Positions 23,330 to 33,772 of a stretch of DNA of 64,000 nucleotides are shown piece by piece. The notes beneath the pieces are model-generated. The model was not told the DNA's origin, ran no database searches, and worked only from the letters and a program-made list of their open reading frames with translations. How positions within the stretch are numbered: position 1 is the stretch's first letter; every line of letters starts with the position of its first letter. Position numbers and translations under genes: made by a program. Origin of the DNA: Chimonanthus salicifolius (lineage: Eukaryota > Streptophyta > Magnoliopsida > Laurales > Calycanthaceae); NCBI GenBank assembly GCA_013350335.1, contig CM023540.1, positions 48,776,552-48,840,551 of the forward strand, in the 5' to 3' direction.

Positions 23330-23700
23330 AGGGTGGGTTTTTCGAAAGAAATGAAGAAATAGGGAGAATGGGGTGGGGTTTGGGATTGAAATGGGGGTGA
23401 TTCGAATGAAAGGGGGGTGTGATTCGAATGAAAGAGGGGTGATTCGAATGAAAGGGGTGTGATTCGAATGAATGAGGGACGGGCTCGGGAAAGGGACTTC
23501 GGAATGAGGGACGACCGAGCCTAGATTGAGGAAAGGGAGAGCTGAGAATGAGAGAGACACGACCGGAGCCGGTGCCGGAGCAGGAGAGTGAAAGGGGGAG
23601 GGAGAGCTTCGATTTAGGGTTTCAAAATGACCGACGGCGAATGAGGGAAGGGGTTAGGGTTCGGTGTCGATCAAATGAATCGACGGTTCTTATATATTAA
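23330..23700 (-). promoter_or_regulatory. ORF2 upstream region with half-palindrome repeats
   Basis: Just upstream of the ORF2 ATG, GATTCGAATGAA occurs four times at about 20-27 bp spacing (23398-23475), a partial version of the TIR palindrome, embedded in G-rich sequence (CT-rich on the gene strand). This could be the ORF2 promoter or leader, which is an inference. Confidence 0.45.
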
Positions 23701-24403
23701 GTTCGCATTCATTCGAATGAATCATCCCATTCATTCGAATGAATGCTTGAAAACGTGCATTCATTCGAATGAATGGGCTGATTCATTTGAATGAATGCAT
23801 CAGAGCCTGCCTGAGAATGGCAGTCCAGGCATTCATTTGAATGAATCAGCCCATTCATTCGAATGAATACACGTTTTCTAGGCATTCATTCGAAAGAATG
23901 GGCTGATTCATTCGAATGAATGCCTGGACTGTCATTCTGAGGCAGTCTCTAATACATTCATTCGAATGAATCAACTGAACCAGAGGGACTGTCATTCTGA
24001 GGCAGCCTCTGATACATTCATTCGAATGAATCAGCTGATTCATTCGAATGAATGCACGTTTGAAGTCATTCATTTGAATGAATCAGTTGATTCATTCGAA
24101 TGAATGCTGTGTATACGAATGAATCGAATGAACGGGCTGAACAGTATTCCGTGTTACTGTTCAGTCCAATCATTCGAATGAATGCCAAAATGAACTGGGC
24201 ATTCATTCGAATGAATCCATCAGCGTATACGAATGAATGGGCTAAACAGTATTCCGTGTTACTGTTCAGCCCATTCATTCGAATGAATAAAAAATGAACT
24301 GGGCATTCATTCGAATGAATGGAAATGCGGGGGTACATTCGTAATTTCACCCGAAAATTCGATTTCGGGTGTGTAGAGGCAGGATTTCCAGGTGTGTGTA
24401 AGT
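23700..24403 (-). repeat. MULE-1 right TIR with palindrome array
   Basis: About 12 exact and 5 near copies of ATTCATTCGAATGAAT, with the linkers seen in the left arm in inverted order. The outermost 120 bp match the left end at nearly every position. Confidence 0.85.
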
Positions 24404-26083
24404 ACTCTCATTTTTTTTATCGCAATGTAATAGGGGAAATAGGTAGAAAAGGCTTGGTTAAGAAGGAAATCATGGAAGATGAAGTACAGAGAAAGTAGAT
24501 ACAAACCACTAAAAGCCCAAAAGTAGCCTTTGTCAAATGAAAATAAAAGACATCTGAGGCCATTGCTAGGAATTATGTAAAACAAAATATTGAGATATAA
24601 AATTAGTCAAAATTAGGAAGAGTTAAGATTAAATCATTCACAACTCACAAAATAATAGTACTCAAGGAAAATCAATTAGCAAAAGCTTACGCATTAATCA
24701 CTATTTCATTTCATCTTTATTTGCTTTTAAGCATCTTGGCCAAAATCCATGAGTATTAATATCGGCTCATACGTATCGTATCGGCTTATATATAGTCGAT
24801 ATCAAACGATATCCAATATATATTACTCGATATATTTCGCTGATATCGTTTGATATCAGTGATTTTAATTAAAAAATAAATAACTAATTTTTTAATAAAG
24901 AGACCAGTCAAAAAAATGTTTTGCAAATTCCTGCCGAAGTCCACTTCAAGAGGACAAGTGAGTCAAAATAACCTACTTTAATTCTTCCAAATAACTCAAA
25001 TTCTAATAAAATAATTGCTAATTTCCAATAACAGCCTGCAAAGTTTGGTTGAAATAACATTTCAGTTTCGAAAATGTCTGAGCCAAGAGATATAAGCTCC
25101 TTTTCATCTTTATCTTCTCCTTCAAAATGTTTTCAATACTCTTTGGGAGGAGAAATGGAGGATCAAAACATCGTACAATCCCAAATGAACAGTCAAAACA
25201 TCATGCCATGGAGCCCATGATAAATTTATAAAGTTAGAATCATATTTGCTATCATAGAAGATCTAGATTAATTTAGTATAAATGGTGAATTTTTCCTAAT
25301 CATGGGAATTACTAAAAGGTTTCCCTTGTTTTGTTTGATCCTTGTTTAATTTATACTAAGTTTTATTGAGTGTTTTCTTGACTTATTTTATTAGTGAAAA
25401 CTCATTTCACTATTAAATTTAGTGTGTTCGGATTGAAAGGTTTTGATTGACTTTGAAAGTAAATGAGCTTATCAATTCTCTTAGGTGACCATCACTATCA
25501 AAACAACCCGACCCAAATATGGGTAGTGGGCTCATTTTATGTGCTTGCATGTTAATTTATATGGTGGTGTTGCATAATTATGTGAGGGGGAGAAATTATG
25601 TTTGTCAAGCCCAATAACATACGTGTTTCACACATGTTTAGAGCTAATTCTTGTGAGGGAAATTTTGTAATTTGATTTAGAAAAAGAGTAACAATTGATT
25701 TGGTTTGTATAAAATATAAATAGTTTTAGGGCTGCTTCACACTTTTAGGAAGGGTTAGGGTTCGGATTAGGGTTAGATCTCTTCATTTGCTTGTAGTAAA
25801 TTTGTAAGACTGCAATTTTTAGTTACATTCTAAATAGATTTAACAATCTTTCACATTGAGTCTTGTGGTTGATTTGATCGCTTTTCTGTCGATTTAAAAT
25901 TTCGTACTTTTGGATTTTGTTTTAAATTTTATATAACTTTAGTATTAATAATAGTATACAACATAATAAACAATTACTCGTTGTTATATTTGTAAATACT
26001 ATGAGTTTGTATCATATGAGCTGAGTGCTGTAATAAGAATAATAGTTTATTAATTGAAATGATAAGAATATAATATAGTAAGA
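24404..26083. other. non-coding sequence between the two MULEs
   Basis: 24757-24855 is a decayed TATCGG-type MITE fragment (ATATCGGCTCATACGTATCG and relatives). 25700-25960 has LTR-like features (a TATAAATAG box near 25716 and a following leader-like stretch), but no ends or TSD were found. The rest is AT-rich without a gene. Confidence 0.35.
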
Positions 26084-26091
26084 CTTATTAT

Positions 26092-26400
26092 GGGTGCCCA
26101 ATTAGACACAGGCATTTTCTTTAACCAGGCATGAGAATTCAAATTTCCATGTAAAATTCCCATTTTGTCCTCTGTTTTTTTTTAAAAACTACGATTTTTG
26201 TGCAACGTTCATTTAGAACATTCTTCGTGCGTTCGGACGGTCGGACTGGTCGAACATTTATTTCAATGTAAAATTCTACCGTCTGAACATTGTTTATAAG
26301 TTATATAAGATCATTCGAACGTTCGTAATAGACCGTTAGAATTATCTTAATGTAGGAACTCAGTTTAAGTTCGAATCTGAACCCTTTTTCCCCATTTCCA
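26092..26400 (+). repeat. MULE-2 left TIR
   Basis: One copy of the arm: terminal block, CCATTTTGTCCTCTG box, then TTCGGACGG, CATTCGAACG and related palindromic motifs, matching inverted each unit of the array at 42640-44936. Unlike the right side, the arm is not amplified here. Confidence 0.75.
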
Positions 26401-26645
26401 TTTTCGTTTCTATCTTTTCCTTCCTAACCCTTCTCCTCAAACCCCCTTTCCAAACCCTTCTCCCTCAAACCCCCTCTCCAAAACGTTCCACTCTACTCTC
26501 TCAATCTCCTATCTCGGTTCGAAGGTAACTCTCTCTCAGACCACTCTGTCAATCAGTTATCTCGAATAGAAGGTAATTCTCTCTCAAACCCAAGACTCTA
26601 TATCTCTTATCAACGATCTCTCTCTATTTTTTAGAAATCAGTACT

Positions 26646-26799
26646 ATGGATTCTATTGAGGGAGATACATCCACATTTTATGAATCATCAAGTGGCATGG
26701 AGTTTGTTGAAAATGATGAGATACTTGTGAATGAGCTTTACAATGAGAATGAGTTTGTTGAAAGCTCTTTTTCAAGTCGAGAGGATCTGGTAAAGTATG
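26646..26799 (+). pseudogene. MULE-2 transposase, piece 1 (N-terminus)
   Basis: ATG at 26646 opens MDSIEGDTSTFYESSSGMEF and runs to SREDLVKY, matching SSGMEFVEG...REDLINY of MULE-1 but with extra residues between. The leader upstream (26500-26640) has GAAGGTAA donors and a TTTTTTAG acceptor. The frame is cut by the hAT insertion at 26800. Confidence 0.7.
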
Positions 26800-27556
26800 C
26801 AGGTTCAGCTGAAGGGTAAGGTGATTAAGGCATCCGCTTTAGGCTCCCAGTTTTTGAAGGCTCTAAACACAAGATTTAGTCATTCTCTTAGAGAGGTGGC
26901 GAAGGCGGCTAGGGTTTTGAGGGTTGTCACTGTTAGCAGAGAGAGGGGATGCAGGAGATAAGAATAAGACAAAAGATTAGGATTTTTCATGAGAGAAAGG
27001 TTCTTAAAAAATCACACGTGAGCTTCGTTTTAAGGAGCTCTCTTGTGAGCACCCTTTTAGTGGTTTTTTTTTTTTTGAGACATTACCCATTTTAGAGGTT
27101 TTAAAGATTTAAAGATTATTTTTTTTATAATCTCATTTATGCTATTATAAATATAAATAAATATGTAGAATACTTGGGAGGAAGAAAATTTGACCCAATA
27201 AAATGTGGTTATCTAGATTAGTTAAATGGGAAAATTCAATTCATTTTTAAGAATTTTCATTTGATATAAATTTATAAAATGAATAATTCATATAAAAAGT
27301 AATTATATGATTATTTGTTGTCTATTTATAATTTTATAATAATATTGAGAAATTGTAATAGATTATATAGTGTATAATTTAGTATTTGAGTAGGTTTATT
27401 TTTTAATTCAACCCTTGAGAATCGTCAAACTCGCCATACATTAATAAATCTGAACACATATAAGATATAACAGCGTACCGGAGCGACCCAAGCTAAATTT
27501 TTATTATGATTTTACAAAAAGTCACAAAAGTCAACTGACTTTCAGTCTATTTAGCC

Positions 27557-27558
<2 letters not shown>

Positions 27559-27611
<53 letters not shown>
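27559..27611. repeat. (TA)n microsatellite
   Basis: An uninterrupted TA run of about 26 units inside the hAT relic. Confidence 0.9.
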
Positions 27612-27614
<3 letters not shown>

Positions 27615-27960
27615 TACAAAGGGTGTATTCTATTTTTATTTTATTTTTTAATTATTTTAATATGATTCATAACAAAATAATGTTGAATTAAAATTATATA
27701 TGGTAAACCATAAGTAAATAAAAAACTGAACCTAAAGTTCAATTTTTAATCACTTGATTTTGCTAGTAAAAGTATATTTTTATTTTTCATAAAAAACATT
27801 GTTTACTATAAATTTTATTCCAACTCATCAATTAAACATTAATTGATAATTTACTATTTATTTATAATATAATGTTCATAGCATGAGTTTGACCACGGTT
27901 GAACCCAGTTGGACCTTATTTAACCCAACCTTCCTCGGAGACGGTTCGATTGTGATAACA

Positions 27961-28140
27961 TTGCCTGTAACAATTGCTTCTGCAGAAAGGAAGTTTTTCA
28001 GAACTAAAATTGATAAAATCTTACCTATGATCAACAATGTCACAAGAAAGATTAAGTGAATTAGTCATATTATCAATTGAAAATGAATTTTTAGCAAAAT
28101 TTGAATACACAAAATTAGTAATTTTGCATCTCAAAAAGTA
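27961..28140 (+). pseudogene. hAT transposase C-terminal (dimerisation) remnant
   Basis: LPVTIASAERKFFRTKIDKI, then in a shifted frame STMSQERLSELVILSIENEF. This is the conserved LPVT-ASAERSFSKLK...MSQERL--LA-LSIE pattern of plant hAT transposases. One frameshift and an in-frame stop are present; the rest of the gene is gone. Confidence 0.75.
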
Positions 28141-28284
28141 AGAAAAATAATTTTAGATAAACTATTGTTATTATATATAATTAAAATTTTAATTAAATAT
28201 TACTTATAATAATATGTTAAATACCAAGAAGGACCCATTTAAAGTTTTTTGCCTTAGACCTCAAATTGTGTCGAGACGGCCTTA

Positions 28285-28682
28285 AAAGTATGTTAAGGAG
28301 GTTGCTATTACACAATGATTTGTATCTACCATCAAGAGGTCAAGTAGTAAGGACAAGACAATATTTATTGGTTGCGATAGAGGAGGTACATATCGCAGTA
28401 CGATTAATTTGAAATATGATGAGAGGGAAAAAAAACATACTCTCGTATTGTCAATTGTCCATTTGAAGTGAGAGAGAAACAAATTGTTGATGGGTCATGG
28501 ACGTTGACCATAAAAAATTTAGAGCACAATCGTGATCTCTCGAATGTATTATTAGGTCATCCAAGTACACTATGTTTTTCAGATGAAGAGAAAAAAAGGA
28601 ACATTGAAATGAAGAGTAACAATATATCACCCCGCCAAATTTTGACGACGCATAGAAAAGAAAATCCAAACATTAGAGTAAC
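28285..28682 (+). pseudogene. MULE-2 transposase, piece 2
   Basis: KEVAI, then GCDRGGTYRSTI, the segment DGSWTLTIKNLEHNRDLSNV, LLGHPSTLCFSDEE and SPRQILTTHRKENPNIRV match MULE-1 in order, with a stop (TGA at 28316) and a frame change near 28455. The piece is cut at GTAAC by the solo LTR starting at 28683. Confidence 0.8.
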
Positions 28683-31588
28683 TGTAGTGACCCTACCCGA
28701 AGTAGCAGATTAGTGGGTCGGTGTTGTTGGATAGAGCTAGCTTCGAAAAATTTAGTATTTTCTTATATTGGTGTGTTGTTATTTTATTTAAAATTTCTTT
28801 TGGTAATACATTGAGACTTAGTATTATACATAATTAGTTCTCCAAATGCATAGACTTTTCCATTAACTAGAATTACAATTTAATTCCCTTTTGAATTAAA
28901 CAACCAAAATAAATTGAACAAAATTGAAATTATGGTAACATCAAATAAAATATTACTTCAAGTGCTAAAATCCTTGTCTTTAGAAAATTATTATTTTTAG
29001 ATAGAAAGAGAATTAAATTAAATAAGTGTAATCTAGAGAAGAAATAATTAGAGAAATAAAAAAAATGAAAACTACCCTAAACACAAACCCGTGTGGGCCC
29101 TTGGAGACCCACACCATCGTAAATCTCATTCACAGTGAAACACGCCCTCCACTCTGGTTCCTTATCACTACACGATTCCCTTTCCTTTCCTTCCTCTCCT
29201 CTCCCAGAAAACGACATTAAACATTATTTTCCCTCATCGACCCTCCTTTGTATAAAACTATGCGATCCTACCTCATTGTTTTCGCTTTTCTCAATCTCGC
29301 TCTCCTCCCACCGAAGCCATCTTGCTCCTTCGTTCCTTGCTGCTCAAGTTTCCAACGAACATCTCCACCCAGATTTCCACTTTCGCTGTTTATGGTCAAA
29401 TCTGCACTTCCACCTTGCGGAAAATGACACGTAAGTTCCTCCTCTCTGCTTCTATTCTATTTTCTATTTTATTTTTTTGATAACCAACCCAGATCTGAGC
29501 ATTGCTTGGCTGCCCTGCCCCTGTCCGAACAAATGTTGTCGCCAGTCCTTCCACCACTGTCCAGGGCTAGTTCTATCCCTAACCCAATGCTAGATCTCTA
29601 ACCAATCTCTTGACTAGCCTTTAACCTTGGGTCCTCCAACGTCCATAGTTAGGACAACACCAATGACCTATGTTTAATAATTTTCATACACCTATTTAGG
29701 TCATGTTGTTTAGAGATACTTGTTAGAGTAATATTAATAATACTCAGAACTCCAAACAAATTTATATGTAGCACTTCCCAGATTTCCTATTACTTGATTT
29801 CAACTTGAAAAGCATTTGGATTCATCGCTTACACTTCATGAACTTATAGGTGAGGAGAACAATACACTTGCATAATTTTATTTGACTGTATAATGAAAAG
29901 AATATTTTAATGGATGTGTCTGATTTGGAATATAATATTAGGCCTGAAGGATAGGACTAAGTGATTGTTAATTTGTGGTTAAAATCCGGTGCAATACTCA
30001 CAGTAGTGTAAGGGACTTTTGGCTAAATTGTTCAATAGCCGTGAGGACGCTCAGTCAGGCCGGATTGGTGGAAATCGACTACTAAACTTGTTGGAAGGTC
30101 TATTGATTATATTCGACTGTATGTGATTGAACATGCTTGAATAATACCATGCTTTATTATGGTTGGCTGCTTTGTGTGGTTTGGTAGTTTATGGATGTTA
30201 TGTGATTAATTATATGATATAGATTGGGTTAGTGAATTGTGATGATTTAGCAAAGATGTGAGCGTGTTATTGCTTTAATTGTAAATTTATGTTTGCTATG
30301 ATGATGAGATGAATAATGGAATGGGCGAGGATGTTGTAAATCATGCTTAGAATAATTTTGCCATTTATATAGCATGTGTTGGAGACTTTAGTGTGTTTAC
30401 TTGATATAATGTTGATCATGTTATGTTGTGGATAACAATGATATGTTGATGGAAATTATAGCATGATAATAGAAATCTATGTTATATTATTGGAAAATTG
30501 AGCATGTTGATAAGTTGGTAGAAATAATGCATGGTAGACTTGACATTGAACATGGCATTCTCATAGTCATGAGTTTGGGCATGGAGTGTTATCCGTGATT
30601 TGTCATGATGGCCACTTAGTGCACTAAGTGGTAGGTTTAGTGACCCTTGGCTCAAGATGGCTACTCCAGTGGTAGTTGTGTTATCCTCGACTCTATCGAG
30701 ATGGTCACTTGGTAGTAGCTGAGTGATCCTCGTCCGGGATGATCCGCGACAAGGGTAGTTTAATTATCCATGACTAATCGTGAAGGTTATTTCTTGGTGG
30801 TAGGTTAGTTATCCTCGATTCATCAGGAAGGACCACTTTGGTGGTAGGTTGTGTGATCCTCAGTACATTGGGAAGTCCACCAAGGGATAATAGGATGGTA
30901 TTAGTAGTTTGTATTGCATTGAGCATTGTGCATTGGCATTGAGCATAAAGTATCATTAAATTATTAATGTGAATTTATTATGCTTGATTATTCTGAAAAT
31001 AGGTAATGTGATAGATGTACTATGTATGTGCTATTGTTTCATCACTGGGCATGGAGTTCATCCCTTACACTGCAGGTAATCCTTTGGATTTGGGTTTTGA
31101 TGAGGATCAGAATCAAGCTTAGAGGACAAGGAGCTAATTTGGAGAATAATTAGAATCTCGTAGTTGTAGGAAGATTGAACACTTAGATTTATTTAGGATT
31201 TTTATATTGATTTGAGACGCTTTGGAGAATTTGTTATTTCATGTATTTGGTTTATTGAGACTTGAATGATAAATTCAAGTGTTGAGTAAATTTTAGGACG
31301 TTATTTATTTTGGTTGGTTTGGGAATGTGAGCAATTTGGTGAGTTTAGATTATTCAAGTGTTGGATTATTTTATCCTCTTAAGTTATGTGGATCGATGTT
31401 TATAATTTTTATATTACTTCTTAGGATGTGGGCTTTAAGAATTCGATGGCTTGTAAATGTTTATGTATTTGTTTGAAAAAAAAATAGCCACGGGTTCATG
31501 ATGTAAGATCCATTTAGATGAGCAGTTTATTTTAGATTGTACATTCAGATCACGCCCCGTTTAGGTGTTGGAAAGGCGGGGTGTGACA
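28683..31588. mobile_element. solo LTR (2.9 kb) inserted in MULE-2
   Basis: It starts TGTAGTGACCCTACCCG and ends GGCGGGGTGTGACA (TG...CA with inverted-like ends). A perfect 5-bp TSD, GTAAC, flanks it (28678-28682 and 31589-31593), and MULE-2 transposase continues directly on both sides. There is no internal region, primer site or coding domain, so it is a solo LTR, probably of a Ty3-type element given its length and CCCCGCC/GGCGGGG ends (inference). 29040-29450 looks like promoter and leader. 30600-30890 is a tandem repeat. Orientation is unknown. Confidence 0.85.
30600..30890 (+). repeat. about 60-bp tandem repeat inside the solo LTR
   Basis: Four to five diverged units of the form '(g)tggtag-t-gtgatcctcg...-ggaagg-ccact'. 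Similar tandem blocks occur in the other long LTRs of this window. Confidence 0.6.
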
Positions 31589-32536
31589 GTAACATCGACT
31601 GGTTTGTACAATTTTTTCATACGATTCGGAAAGAGCAACTAAGAGATCGTATTTTAATTCAAGTTTTAATAGAAGGTCTTCAAAAAGGTGGTTTCCATTA
31701 CTAGCTTGACTATGACAATGAAGGTCATTTGTCCCATCTTTTCTTTGCACATCCATTGTCAGTTATATTTACTAAGAGCTATCATAATGTCTTATGATGG
31801 ATTGCACATACAAAACCAACATATATCATATGTCATTTGCTTAATATCGTTGGGGTCAGAAGTTTTAATCCTAATTTCTTCTCATGCTTTGCTTTTATAA
31901 GAAATGAGAAATTAGAAGATTATGTATGGGCGTTACAGATGTTCAAAAATATTTTAGGAGTTGACCATGAACGTCCAGTTTTTGTGACTGATAGAGATTT
32001 GGTGTTAAAGAATGCGAATTGATTCAGAGTTCTCTAATGCTGTGCATATATTGTGTATTTGGTACATCAATAAAAATATTCTTGCTCGTTCTAAACATCT
32101 CTTTCAGAAAGTCGAAGTATGGAATGCATTTATTTCCGAGTGGAATGCATTGGTTGAGTCGCCATCCGAAGGAGCATTTTATGGAGCATTTGAGGTCTCC
32201 AAACAAAATTTTAGAGATGATTCAGAGGCAGTAAACTATTTAACAAGCACGTGGATCCCTTATAGAAAACAATTCGTCAAGGCATAGATAGGCTGGTCTT
32301 TACATTTACAAAATCGAGCCACTTCGATGGTAGAAGGTGCACATGCTGTATTGAAAGATTAAATAGATGCCTCGACTAGCGACCTTGATGTTGTTCAAAA
32401 AAAGATATGCAATGCCATTGAAAATCAGTTTGAAAATGATTGCTCATACGTTTCTATTCCTTTCTTTGACGAAGTATATGGCAAAGTATCCCATTTTGTA
32501 TTGAATGAGCTACAAGCAATATGCTATGGTTAGAGA
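31589..32536 (+). pseudogene. MULE-2 transposase, piece 3 (catalytic domain)
   Basis: It resumes after the LTR and carries the MULE core: IVGVRSFNPNFF, NEKLEDYVWALQMFKNILGV, VTDRDLVLKNA (second catalytic Asp), WNAFISEWNALVESPSEGAF and a YLTSTWIPYRKQFVKA segment that is intact here but stop-ridden in MULE-1. Stops and frameshifts occur (for example near 31702, 31797 and 32022). It ends where element C begins at 32537. Confidence 0.8.
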
Positions 32537-33264
32537 TGTTGTGCAAATTTTACATTTATACTCGCAAACACACGAACCATTAAATAGTATAGCAATTGAG
32601 TGCGAGGTCAAACCCAAGGGAATTATGGAAAATATATCCAATAAAAATATTAACAAAATATAAACTAATCCTAATATTTGGAATAAAATCATTTAGTAAT
32701 TTAACGGTGGAATTAATTAAGAAATCTAAAAATAGCCTAAATATAACCTAGATCTAATTAGGGTTTAGGGTTTAGGGTTGGAATACAAAAATTAAAGGAA
32801 ATAAATTGAATAACATAAAATCAGACCTAAGAACCCTTTTGCTGCACACGATTTTTCCTCTATTTTCTTCTCTTCCTTGGTTTCCACATCTGGTCCTTTG
32901 ATTTTCAGAGGCCAATTCGAGTTTTACATCTATCCCATAGCATCTATTTATAGGTTTTTGGGTTGGAATGGAGAGCCAAGATGTGTTAAGAGTAAAATGA
33001 ATGGCTAGGATTTAAGCAACTAATTAGAGAGACAAGGTAAGCTAGGTAACTAGAGAGGGATGTTTAGGGCTTGCATGGTTGGAGTGTCGTGTGTTCTAAG
33101 TTTGGAAGTGCACATATGGATGTGGAGACTTGAAATGGGTGAAGGCGCATGGAGAGATTAAGATAGGTTTTGTGCACAAACATACATTAGGGTTTTTAGT
33201 GTTGGCCGTACAAAGGGGTTGTGCTATGCGCATGGAGACTCGTGGGAATTGAGAGTTACGGATG

Positions 33265-33490
33265 AAACTTTTTTTTTTTTTTTGAGGTCCGAAGGTGTCC
33301 AGGCATCGCCCCCGACTAATCCTCCACGGTGTGTGAAAACCCCCTTATTCGCACACACCGGGTAAGTCAATGGGACCTTACTCTATACATATTCCCATGG
33401 GAAGTGGCCCTTCATTGGGGCTCCCATGCTTTGAACCCAAGACCTCCGTTTAGAGATCTTGCTTCCAAACCAATTGGGATAACCCCTTGG
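33265..33490 (-). mobile_element. tRNA-derived SINE with A tail and TSD
   Basis: On the minus strand it begins CCAAGGGGTTATCCCAATTGG, has B-box GGGTTCAAAGC, then GGAGGATTAGTCGGGGGC and GCCTGGACACC, and ends in an A run (T run 33269-33283 on +). The direct repeat AGTTACGGATG flanks it (33254-33264 and 33491-33501). Au-like 3' domain. The best preserved of the SINE copies here. Confidence 0.85.
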
Positions 33491-33514
33491 AGTTACGGAT
33501 GGAAGTTTTGGTAT

Positions 33515-33772
33515 TGGGGTATAAATCTCAGCCAATACGCATGGTATAGGCCAGAGACAAAAGAAATCGGCCGATTTCTGTTTTTCTTTAAAAAAAAAAA
33601 ACAAATATCGGTTGCAAACCCGGTCAATATCTCGGCCGATATTTATATTTTTAATGTTTTTAAAACAATCTTTTTTATTATTTAAAATGATTTTTTATCA
33701 AAAAAAAAGTTACTGAGATTTCCGAGAAAAAGAATTTTAAAGAGAGAAAAAAATTCGATTTTCGACCCCTTC
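33515..33772. repeat. diverged TATCGG-type MITE fragment
   Basis: GGGGTATAAATCTCAGCCAA at the left recalls the inverted right end of the copy near 46266. The interior has AATCGGCCGATT, AATATCGG and TCGGCCGATATT. The right boundary (..TTCGACCCC) is uncertain and no TSD was found. Confidence 0.45.

Larger units (their letters stand above)
17773..24403. mobile_element. MULE-1: two-gene Mutator-like element with palindrome-array TIRs
   Basis: The outer 100 bp of both ends are inverted copies: ACTTACACACACC, GGAAATCCTGCCTCTACAC, CGAAATCGAATTTTCGGGTG, then GAAATTACGA and CCCCCGCATTTCC. Inside them each arm (about 17850-18390 and 23700-24320) carries roughly 15 copies of ATTCATTCGAATGAAT, exact or with one or two changes. 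Between the arms lie a decayed MULE transposase gene on + and a second gene on -, convergent like mudrA and mudrB of maize MuDR (layout analogy only). A 9-bp TSD could not be recognised at these ends, so the insertion is old or the ends are slightly off. Confidence 0.85.
26800..28284 (+). mobile_element. hAT element relic inserted in the MULE-2 transposase
   Basis: Flanked by a perfect 8-bp duplication, AAAGTATG (26792-26799 and 28285-28292). Removing the insert with one TSD copy rejoins the MULE-2 frame (REDLVKYV then KEVAI). The left end begins CAGG; the right, inverted, TAAGGCCGTCTCG; the terminal match is weak. 27961-28140 encodes a broken hAT C-terminal dimerisation region. The last 130 bp match, inverted, the left end of the element at 1666-3053. 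A (TA)n tract lies at 27559-27611. Confidence 0.75.

Noticed and set aside
17850..24320. Regularly repeated ATTCATTCGAATGAAT resembling a CRISPR array
   Set aside because: The spacers are themselves repeats, the arrays lie symmetrically in TIR arms of a plant transposon, and no cas-like gene is present.
17764..24412. A 9-bp TSD for MULE-1
   Set aside because: The bases next to the TIRs (CACTGAAGC and ACTCTCATT) do not match convincingly in any register tried.
32757..32778. Telomere-like TTTAGGG repeats
   Set aside because: Only about two and a half units, in the middle of element C; too short for an interstitial telomere claim.
33383..33685. Open frames over the SINE at 33265
   Set aside because: They read through a SINE in reverse and its flanking MITE fragment.
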